Part shown: positions 28,920-36,206 of the stretch, piece by piece | Layout of the letters: each line of letters starts with the position of its first letter | Numbering within the stretch: the stretch's first letter is position 1 | DNA from: JAJXWB01 sp046349085 | GTDB taxonomy: Bacteria; Pseudomonadota; Alphaproteobacteria; Rhizobiales; Beijerinckiaceae | DNA: 64,000 nt | Direction of reading: 5' to 3' | NCBI GenBank assembly: GCA_046349085.1 | Contig: JAXMDA010000010.1 | Span: 20,868-84,867, forward strand | Program-made: the position numbers and the translations under genes | The notes under the pieces: model-generated | Databases searched by the model: none | What the model was told of the DNA's origin: nothing | The model's input: only the letters and a program-made list of their open reading frames with translations

Positions 28920-30382
28920 GCGCGCCATCGGCCGCGCTGCGCCGCGTCGCGCTTTGCGGTCCGGCCGAGGTCGATCAATTCTTCGACCTCGCCGCGCGCC
29001 TCATCGCGGCAGGCAGGACGCCGCAGACGGTCGTCTGGCGCATCGCCGGCGAAACGGCGGCGACCGGCGATCTCTTTTGCGGCGACGAACCGGCGCCGTT
29101 GCGCGAGGCATCGCCGATCGCTGCGCCGCCGCGCGCCTTCGCCGAACTCGCCCGACGCGCGCTGTTGCACGTGGACCGCGGCCGTCACGATCTCTGCTAT
29201 CGCCTGCTCTGGCGCCTGCGCGACACTCCCCGCCTCATGTCGATTGCGACCGATCCCGACGTCGCGCGCCTCGATGCGCTCGCCCGCGCCGTGCGCCGTG
29301 ACATGCACAAGATGACCGCCTTCGTCCGCTTCCGCCGCGTCGGCGGGAATGACGGCGCGGAGGAATTCATCGCCTGGTTCGAGCCGCACCATCACATCGT
29401 CGCCGCCGCCGCGCCCTTCTTCGTGCGGCGCTTCGCGTCCATGCGCTGGTCGATCCTCACCCCGCGCGCCTGCGCGCGCTGGGACGGCGCGCAACTGACG
29501 CTCGGCCCCGGCGCTGACAGGCGGAACGCGCCGTGCGGCGATGCGTTGGAGGACGTGTGGCGCGCCTATTACCGCGCGATCTTCAATCCGGCGCGACTGA
29601 ACCTCAAGGCGATGGTCAAGGAGATGCCCCGCAAATACTGGCGCAACATGCCCGAAGCCGACCTGATCGCGCCGCTGACGCGTCAGGCCGAGGCTCGCGC
29701 CCGGACCATGCTCGCCGCCGCGCCGTCCAGCCCGCGCCGCACGTCGTCCTACAGAGCCGCGGACAGCGCCGCGGCCGGCGCGGCGGCCGAGGCCGACGAC
29801 CTCGAATCCCTCGCAGCCTCGATCAACGCCTGCGCCGCCTGCGACCTTTGCCGCTATGCGACCCAGGCCGTGCCGGGCGAGGGGCCGGCGGGGGCGAAAC
29901 TCATGTTCGTCGGCGAGCAGCCGGGCGACGAGGAGGACATCCAGGGGCGGCCTTTCGTGGGACCGGCCGGCAAGGTGTTCGACGCGGCGCTGGAGCGGCT
30001 GGAGATCGAGCGCGAAAAGGTCTTTGTCACCAACGCGGTCAAGCATTTCAAATTCGAGCCGCGCGGCAAGAAGCGCATCCACAAGAAGCCTGGCGCGCGC
30101 GAGATCGCCGCCTGCAACGCCTGGCTGATTCGCGAAATGCAGCTCGTGCGCCCGCGCCTCGTCGTCGCGCTCGGCGCCACGGCCGCGACCGCGCTGGCCG
30201 GCCGCGCCACTTCGCTGCGCGCCGTCAGGGGACAGACGCTGGAACTGCCCGGCGGCGTCGCGTTTCGGGCGACGGTCCACCCGTCCTATCTGCTCCGCCT
30301 GCCCGACCGCGACGCAAAAAAGGCGGAATGGAAGCTCTTTCTCGCCGATCTCGACGCGGCGCGGCGCATCGCCGGCCTGTAA
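28916..30382 (+). CDS. DUF4130 - UdgX-type uracil-DNA glycosylase fusion
   Basis: A 488-residue two-part protein. Residues about 10-250 are the DUF4130 region, of unknown function. Residues about 295-488 are a family 4/UdgX-like uracil-DNA glycosylase with likely iron-sulfur cysteines C306, C309 and C400, the pocket motif GEQPGDEED (333-341) and HPSYLLR (455-461). The loop GKKRIHKKP contains R387-I388-H389. In mycobacterial UdgX the equivalent KRRIH histidine attaches covalently to the abasic site, so this protein may also trap uracil-containing DNA. Overlap with the radical SAM gene and the shared SOS box place both in one damage-response operon. Confidence 0.9.
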   Translation: MSAPSAALRRVALCGPAEVDQFFDLAARLIAAGRTPQTVVWRIAGETAATGDLFCGDEPAPLREASPIAAPPRAFAELARRALLHVDRGRHDLCYRLLWRLRDTPRLMSIATDPDVARLDALARAVRRDMHKMTAFVRFRRVGGNDGAEEFIAWFEPHHHIVAAAAPFFVRRFASMRWSILTPRACARWDGAQLTLGPGADRRNAPCGDALEDVWRAYYRAIFNPARLNLKAMVKEMPRKYWRNMPEADLIAPLTRQAEARARTMLAAAPSSPRRTSSYRAADSAAAGAAAEADDLESLAASINACAACDLCRYATQAVPGEGPAGAKLMFVGEQPGDEEDIQGRPFVGPAGKVFDAALERLEIEREKVFVTNAVKHFKFEPRGKKRIHKKPGAREIAACNAWLIREMQLVRPRLVVALGATAATALAGRATSLRAVRGQTLELPGGVAFRATVHPSYLLRLPDRDAKKAEWKLFLADLDAARRIAGL

Positions 30383-30446
30383 GGCCGTCGTCCCCCTTTG
30401 ATCCACAAGGTTGCGCATCTGCGCCGACTGCGCCAGAAAGCCCCCC

Positions 30447-31253
30447 ATGACAGCCCAAGACCTTCCCGCCTGGCTGCCGCTGTCGGTCCTCGTGTGGATC
30501 GTGCAGATGGTCGCCTACCACGGCTTCGGCCTCTGGTTCGAATGGCTCGACCGCAGCGGCCGGCTCGCCGACTACAAGATGCGTCCCGTCGATTCATGGA
30601 CTTACGCGCAGGTGCTGCCGCGCGTGCTCCTCAATCAGGCGTTCATCCTGCTGCCGGCCATGGTGCTGGTGGAAAAGGCCGGCCTCGCCTTCGTCGGCCC
30701 GGCGCACATATCGCCGCTCATGTTCGTCGTCGGCCTCATCGGCATGACCATCGGCCATGATCTCGTGCAATATGTCTCGCACGCCTGGATCCTGCATCGC
30801 CCGACGCTGATGCGCACGCTCGGCCATTCCGTGCATCATTCCACCACCGCCAGCCGCTCGGTCAGCGCCTGCTTCATGAGCCCGATGGATTTCCTCATGG
30901 AGATCGCCGCGCCCTACCTGCTGCCGCTGATCGCGATCACCGCCATCGGCTCGGCGGGAACGGACCTGACCTTCCACTTTTTCGCGGTCACGGCCGGCGC
31001 CTTCGGCGGGCTCTACGAGCATTCGGGCTACGATTTCAGCGTGAAGCTGGCGAAAAGCGACAATGCGCTTCTCCGCTTCGTCGCCAGCCGCATTTCGAGC
31101 AAGGCCCATGCCGAGCATCACAGCCGTGGCAACGTGTCCTATTCGGATGGTTTCGGCTCGTCCAACATCTGCGACACCGTGTTCAAGACCCGCTGGGACC
31201 TCGTGACGCCGCGCGAGCGCAAGCGGCGGTCGGAGCAGCAGCAGGAAGCGTAG
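30447..31253 (+). CDS. Fatty acid hydroxylase / sterol desaturase family protein
   Basis: A 268-residue integral membrane di-iron oxygenase. The histidine boxes are H104 with H112 (HDLVQYVSH), H127-SVH-H131, and H221-AEH-H225, with an extra histidine at 192 (YEHSGYD). About four membrane helices surround them. The superfamily hydroxylates or desaturates fatty acids, sterols, carotenoids or hopanoid-linked lipids; the lipid used here cannot be read from the sequence. ATG 30447 is preferred over the longer frame from 30411 because the latter adds a Cys/Arg-rich stretch, though no strong ribosome binding site is seen. Confidence 0.85.
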   Translation: MTAQDLPAWLPLSVLVWIVQMVAYHGFGLWFEWLDRSGRLADYKMRPVDSWTYAQVLPRVLLNQAFILLPAMVLVEKAGLAFVGPAHISPLMFVVGLIGMTIGHDLVQYVSHAWILHRPTLMRTLGHSVHHSTTASRSVSACFMSPMDFLMEIAAPYLLPLIAITAIGSAGTDLTFHFFAVTAGAFGGLYEHSGYDFSVKLAKSDNALLRFVASRISSKAHAEHHSRGNVSYSDGFGSSNICDTVFKTRWDLVTPRERKRRSEQQQEA

Positions 31254-31277
31254 AAGGCTTCTGTGGCCCTATCTTCG

Positions 31278-31432
31278 TCCTGAGGAGCGCCATCGATCTC
31301 GGGCTTGCCCGAGATCGACATGCAATGCCCAGGTCGGGCATGCCCGACTTGGGTGGCGCGTCTCGAAGGATGGCAAAACCAGCATTTCCGACCCGGCCAT
31401 CCTTCGAGACGCCGCTCCGCGGCTCCTCAGGA
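31278..31432. repeat. Palindromic intergenic repeat, family B
   Basis: This occupies most of the 369-base gap before dnaN. Ends TCCTGAGGAGC and GCTCCTCAGGA pair, as do GCGTCTCGAAGGATGG and CCATCCTTCGAGACGC further in. The left half holds two small hairpins (ATCTCGGGC/GCCCGAGAT and CAGGTCGGGC/GCCCGACTTG). A related copy lies at 50180-50273. Apart from this element the gap (31254-31622) holds nothing that I recognise except room for the dnaN promoter. Confidence 0.85.
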
Positions 31433-31622
31433 TGAGGGCTCTTGAATTTTCGGCCAGACTTTCAGCCTGAATGGGTTGGAATGCCGGCCGGAATCTTCTG
31501 AATAACTGCCGTTCTTCCGGCGCGCAGCGCGGCGGCGCGCTTGCGTCTACGCTCCGGTCTTGCCAGAGTCTGCGCCCGCTTCGCGGGAGAGTTACGTCCA
31601 GTTCGCCGTCGGGATCGGAAGA

Positions 31623-32741
31623 ATGAAAGTCACCTTGGAAAGAGCGGCCCTGTTGAAGTCGCTCGGTCACGTCCATCGCGTGGTGGAGCGCCGCACGACC
31701 ATTCCGATCCTGTCCAACGTGCTGCTGCAGGCCGACGGCCGCAACCTGCTGCTGAAGGCGACCGATCTCGATCTGGAGGTGACGGAAACGGTCGCCGCCG
31801 ACGTCGGCATGAAGGGCGGCACCACCCTGCCGGCGCATACGCTCTACGAGATCGTGCGCAAGCTGCCCGACGGCGCGCAGGTCTCGCTCGACGGCGCCAG
31901 CGACGGCGGGCAATTGCTGCTGAAGTCCGGCCGTTCGCGCTTCACGCTGCAGAGCCTGCCCGAAAGCGACTTTCCCGACATTTCCGCCGGCGAGATGACG
32001 CACAGGTTCACGCTGGGCGCGGGCGACCTCAAGAAGCTGATCGAGAAGACGCAATTCGCCATCTCCAACGAGGAGACGCGTTACTACCTCAACGGCATTT
32101 TCCTGCATGCGACCGAGGTCGACGGCCATGCCATGCTGCGCGGCGTGGCGACCGACGGCCACCGGCTGGCGCGCGTCGAAATTCCCGCCCCGGCGGGCTC
32201 GGCGGGCATGCCCGGCGTGATCGTGCCGCGCAAGGCGGTCAGCGAGGTGCAGAAGCTGATCGAGGACGCCGGCGCCGAGGTGACGATCGAATTGTCGGCG
32301 AGCAAGATCCGCTTCAATTTCGGCGCGGTCGTGCTGACCTCCAAGCTGATCGACGGCACCTTCCCCGATTATGCGCGCGTGATCCCGACCAATAACGACA
32401 AGCGGCTGACCGTCGAGCGCTCCGATTTCGCCCGCGCCGTCGACCGCGTGTCGACGATCTCCTCCGAGCGCGGCCGCGCCGTGAAAATGGCGCTGGCCGA
32501 CGGCAAGCTGACGCTCTCCGTCACCAACCCCGACGCCGGCGCGGCGATCGAGGAACTGGAGGTCGACTACGATTCGACCCCGCTCGATATCGGCTTCAAC
32601 GCCAAATACCTGCTCGACATCGCCAACCAGCTCGACAGCGACACCGCCCTGTTCCGCCTGGCCGACGCGGGGTCGCCCACCGTCATCCAGGACCGCGACG
32701 GCGCGGCCGCGCTGTACGTGCTGATGCCGATGCGGGTGTGA
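31623..32741 (+). CDS. dnaN: DNA polymerase III beta subunit (sliding clamp)
   Basis: A 372-residue clamp that rings DNA as a dimer and tethers the replicative polymerase. The three-domain clamp fold is recognisable, starting MKVTLERAALLKSL, with TTIPILSNVLL, ATDGHRLARVE and the C-terminal VLMPMRV. ATG 31623 is chosen over upstream in-frame starts because the first residues match the family. dnaA and recF, its usual neighbours, are absent; it stands between a lipid hydroxylase gene and a DNA methyltransferase gene. Confidence 0.97.
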   Translation: MKVTLERAALLKSLGHVHRVVERRTTIPILSNVLLQADGRNLLLKATDLDLEVTETVAADVGMKGGTTLPAHTLYEIVRKLPDGAQVSLDGASDGGQLLLKSGRSRFTLQSLPESDFPDISAGEMTHRFTLGAGDLKKLIEKTQFAISNEETRYYLNGIFLHATEVDGHAMLRGVATDGHRLARVEIPAPAGSAGMPGVIVPRKAVSEVQKLIEDAGAEVTIELSASKIRFNFGAVVLTSKLIDGTFPDYARVIPTNNDKRLTVERSDFARAVDRVSTISSERGRAVKMALADGKLTLSVTNPDAGAAIEELEVDYDSTPLDIGFNAKYLLDIANQLDSDTALFRLADAGSPTVIQDRDGAAALYVLMPMRV

Positions 32742-32796
32742 GGCGGGCTGACCTTCCCGAACGGTTCGCCTAGGCTCGCTGTCGAAAGCGAATCGC

Positions 32797-33948
32797 ATGG
32801 CCAAGCCGACCTTCTACGAATTCTTCGCCGGCGGCGGCATGGCGCGGGCGGGGCTGGGCGCGGGCTGGCGCTGCCTGCTCGCCAACGATTTCGATCGCTG
32901 CAAGGCCGCATCCTATGCCGACAATTGGGGCGCAGACGACTTCCGCCTCGAGGACATTCACAGACTGACGGCGGCCGATCTGCCGGGCCGCGCCGATCTC
33001 GCCTGGGCCTCCTTTCCCTGTCAGGATCTGTCGCTGGCGGGCAATGGAAGGGGGCTCGACGGGGCGCGCTCCGGCGCCTTCTTCGGGCTGGCTGCGCTGG
33101 TCGCCGGCCTGCGCGCCGAGGGGCGGGCGCCAAAGATGCTGGCGCTCGAAAATGTCGTGGGACTTCTGACCTCGAACGGCGGCGGCGATTTCGTCGCGCT
33201 CTGTCGCGCTCTGCGAAACCTCGGCTACCGCTTCGGCGCGCTGACTATCGACGCCGCGCATTTCGTGCCGCAATCGCGGCCGCGCCTGTTCGTGGTGGCG
33301 ATCGACCGCGACGCCGCCGTCCCGCCGGCCTGCGTCGCCTCCGCGCCGTGCCCGGACTGGGCTTCGGCCGCCCTGCTGCGCGCGCGGGAAAACCTGCCGG
33401 CCGATCTGGCCGGCGACTGGCTATGGTGGCGCCTGCCGCCGCCGCCCGTGCGCAACGTCGCGCTCGCGGACCTCGTCGAGGCGCGGCCGCGCGACGTGGA
33501 CTGGCTCGATGCGCAGAAGACGGCGCGGCTCCTCGACCTCATGGCGCCCCTGCATCGCGCGCGCGTGGAAGCAGCGAAAACGTCCCGCGCGAGAATGGTC
33601 GGGGCGCTCTATCGGCGCACGCGGCGGGACGGGGACGGCAATCGCGCGCAACGCGCCGAAGTGCGCTTCGACGGGGTCGCCGGCTGCCTGCGCACGCCGG
33701 CCGGCGGATCGAGCCGCCAGTCGATCCTCGTGGTCGAGCGCGGCCGTGTGCGCGCGCGCCTGCTGTCGGGCCGCGAGGCGGCGCGGCTCATGGGCCTGCC
33801 CGAGGATTACAGGCTGCCGAAAGGCTACACCGAGGCCTGCCACCTGCTCGGCGACGGCGTCGTCGCGCCGGTCGTGCGTTTTCTGGGCCAGCATCTGCTG
33901 GAGCCTCTCGCGGGCGCGACGGCGGCGCCGCTGCTGGCGGCGGAATGA
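32797..33948 (+). CDS. DNA (cytosine-5) methyltransferase
   Basis: A 383-residue C5-cytosine methyltransferase. The SAM-binding FAGGGMARAGL (10-20), the catalytic PCQ loop with C75 (SFPCQDLSLAG) and the ENV motif (E118-N119-V120) are intact. The C-terminal part after the target-recognition region contains EAARLMGLPEDY and GDGVVAPV, which are the late conserved motifs. Its stop overlaps the start of a vsr gene by four bases, the same coupling as dcm-vsr in E. coli. No restriction endonuclease gene is adjacent, so it may be a solitary methyltransferase. The recognition sequence is not predictable here. Confidence 0.93.
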   Translation: MAKPTFYEFFAGGGMARAGLGAGWRCLLANDFDRCKAASYADNWGADDFRLEDIHRLTAADLPGRADLAWASFPCQDLSLAGNGRGLDGARSGAFFGLAALVAGLRAEGRAPKMLALENVVGLLTSNGGGDFVALCRALRNLGYRFGALTIDAAHFVPQSRPRLFVVAIDRDAAVPPACVASAPCPDWASAALLRARENLPADLAGDWLWWRLPPPPVRNVALADLVEARPRDVDWLDAQKTARLLDLMAPLHRARVEAAKTSRARMVGALYRRTRRDGDGNRAQRAEVRFDGVAGCLRTPAGGSSRQSILVVERGRVRARLLSGREAARLMGLPEDYRLPKGYTEACHLLGDGVVAPVVRFLGQHLLEPLAGATAAPLLAAE

Positions 33949-34364
33949 AACGCGCGAAACGAGCCGCGCCCCTCGACCGCTCCGCCATCATGCGCGCCGT
34001 GCCCGGCCGCGACACGTCGGCGGAAATGAAGGTGCGCCGCCTGCTGCGCCCGCTCGCGCCGGGCTACCGGCTGCATCGCAAGGACATTCCCGGCAATCCC
34101 GACATCGCCTATGTCGGCGCGCAAAAGGCGATCTTCGTGCATGGCTGTTTTTGGCATGGTCACGACTGCAGGCGCGGCGCGCGCATGCCGAAAACTAACG
34201 CCGAATACTGGCAGGCCAAGATCGGCCGCAACCGCGCGCGCGACACTAAACACCTGGCCGAACTCGCCGAACGCGGCTGGCGCGCGCTCGTCGTCTGGGA
34301 ATGCGAGCTCGCCGACGAGGCGGCGCTCGCCGCGCGCCTGCGCGCCTTTCTCGACGACGGCTGA
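33945..34364 (+). CDS. vsr: Very short patch repair endonuclease
   Basis: A 139-residue Vsr-type endonuclease that nicks next to T:G mismatches formed when 5-methylcytosine deaminates. Typical motifs are RSAIMRAVPGRDTSAEM, LHRKDIPGNPDIAY, the zinc/active-site HGCFWHGHDC, and WECEL. ATG 33945 overlaps the methyltransferase stop (ATGA), so repair capacity is produced together with methylation. Full length for the family. Confidence 0.95.
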   Translation: MKRAKRAAPLDRSAIMRAVPGRDTSAEMKVRRLLRPLAPGYRLHRKDIPGNPDIAYVGAQKAIFVHGCFWHGHDCRRGARMPKTNAEYWQAKIGRNRARDTKHLAELAERGWRALVVWECELADEAALAARLRAFLDDG

Positions 34365-34388
34365 CGCGCGCTCTAGATTTTGAACCGA

Positions 34389-36071
34389 ATGCACGCGCCC
34401 GATTCCGCCAGCCACGATGGACCAGACATGAGCCGCCCCGAAGTTCGCGCCGCCCTCGCCGCGCTCGAAGACCACCGCCGCGAGATCGACAGGCAGCGCG
34501 CCATCGATCTCTTCGCCGCCGAGCCCGATCGCTTCGCGCGCTTCAGCCTGCGGCTCGACGATTTCCTCTTCGATTTTTCCAAGCACAAGGCGAATGCGCG
34601 CACCATGGAGCTGCTGGTCGCGCTCGCCCGCGCCGCGCGGGTCGAGGAGCGCCGCGCCGCGCTGTTTGCCGGCGAGAATGTCAACCTGACCGAGCATCGC
34701 CCGGCGCTGCACATGGCGCTGCGCAATCTCGACGGCGGCCCGATGCTGGTCGATGGCAAGGACGTCATGCCGGAAGTCCGCGACGTGCGTGCGAACGTCG
34801 CGGCCTTCGCGGAGGCCGTGCGCTCCGGCGCCATTCGCGGCGCGCGCGGCGATGCGCTGACCGACATCGTCAACATCGGCATCGGCGGCTCGGACCTCGG
34901 CCCGGCCATGGCCGTGCGCGCGCTGGCGCCTTTCTGCGCGCCAGGTTTGCGTCTGCATTTTGTCTCCAACGTCGACGGCGCCGATCTCGGCGATACGCTC
35001 AAGGGTCTCGATCCCGCGAAGACGCTGTTCATCGTCTCGTCGAAGACCTTCACCACGCAGGAGACGATGGCCAACGCCGCCTCCGCGCGAAAATTCGTCG
35101 CCGACGCGCTCGGCGAGGCGGCGGTGGCCGATCACTTCGCCGCCGTCTCGACGCGCCTCGACAAGGTCGCGGAATTCGGCATCCGGCCGGATCGCGTCTT
35201 CGGCTTCTGGGACTGGGTCGGCGGGCGCTATTCCATGTGGTCGGCGATCGGCCTGTCGCTCGTCATCGCCATCGGCGCCAAGGGCTTCGAGGATTTCTTG
35301 CGCGGCGGGCAGGATATCGACCGCCACTTCGTTTCCGCGCCCCTAGAGGGCAACATTCCCGTCGTCATGGCGCTGCTCGGCGTTTTCAGGCGCAACGTCT
35401 GGGGCGAGCAGACGCACGTCGTCATTCCCTACGACCAGCGGCTCGCCCGCTTCCCCGCCTATCTGCAGCAGCTCGACATGGAATCGAACGGCAAGTCGGT
35501 GACGCGGGAAGGCGCGCCCGTCTCCATGGCGACCGGCCCCTTCCTGTTCGGCGAGCCCGGCACCAACGGCCAGCACGCCTTTTTCCAGTTGCTGCATCAG
35601 GGAACCGACATTGCGCCGATCGATTTTCTGGTCGCCGCCGAGCCGACGGATGCGGACGCCGGCCATCATGCGCTGCTCGTCGCCAATTGCCTGGCGCAGA
35701 GCGAGGCGATGATGCGCGGCCGCTCGCGCGCCGAGGTGGAGGACATTCTGGGCAGGCAGGGCCTGTCGAAGGACGAGATCGCAGCGCTCGCCCCCCACAA
35801 GGTGTTCGCCGGCGACCGGCCGACCTCGACCTTCATGTATCGCCGGCTCGATCCGCGCACGCTCGGCCGGCTCGTCGCCTGTTACGAGCACAAGGTGTTC
35901 GTGCAGTCGGCGATCTGGGATATCAACCCGTTCGACCAGTGGGGCGTCGAACTGGGCAAGGAATTGTGCAACCGCCTCGCGCCGATCGTGCAGGACGAAA
36001 GCAGGTCGACGGCCGGGCTCGACGGGTCCACCGCAGGGCTGATCGGCTGGCGCAGGCATCTCGCCGGCTGA
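34389..36071 (+). CDS. pgi: Glucose-6-phosphate isomerase
   Basis: An enzyme of about 560 residues interconverting glucose 6-phosphate and fructose 6-phosphate. Conserved parts include VNIGIGGSDLGP, VSSKTFTTQET, GFWDWVGGRYS and NPFDQWGVELGK. Start options are TTG 34380, ATG 34389 and ATG 34428; none has a strong ribosome binding site, and ATG 34389 is chosen tentatively. It follows vsr by 24 bases on the same strand but has no functional link to it. Confidence 0.96.
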   Translation: MHAPDSASHDGPDMSRPEVRAALAALEDHRREIDRQRAIDLFAAEPDRFARFSLRLDDFLFDFSKHKANARTMELLVALARAARVEERRAALFAGENVNLTEHRPALHMALRNLDGGPMLVDGKDVMPEVRDVRANVAAFAEAVRSGAIRGARGDALTDIVNIGIGGSDLGPAMAVRALAPFCAPGLRLHFVSNVDGADLGDTLKGLDPAKTLFIVSSKTFTTQETMANAASARKFVADALGEAAVADHFAAVSTRLDKVAEFGIRPDRVFGFWDWVGGRYSMWSAIGLSLVIAIGAKGFEDFLRGGQDIDRHFVSAPLEGNIPVVMALLGVFRRNVWGEQTHVVIPYDQRLARFPAYLQQLDMESNGKSVTREGAPVSMATGPFLFGEPGTNGQHAFFQLLHQGTDIAPIDFLVAAEPTDADAGHHALLVANCLAQSEAMMRGRSRAEVEDILGRQGLSKDEIAALAPHKVFAGDRPTSTFMYRRLDPRTLGRLVACYEHKVFVQSAIWDINPFDQWGVELGKELCNRLAPIVQDESRSTAGLDGSTAGLIGWRRHLAG

Positions 36072-36206
36072 CGCGGCGACATCTCGGAATTGCCGGAAAC
36101 TGGAAAGAATTCCGTAAGGTAAGCGCCGAAGACGGAAAGACATTCGCAACTCTTGATCCGCATTCTTCTGCCGGCAGCAGCGGTTTTCCGGCAGGAAGGC
36201 GCGGAT

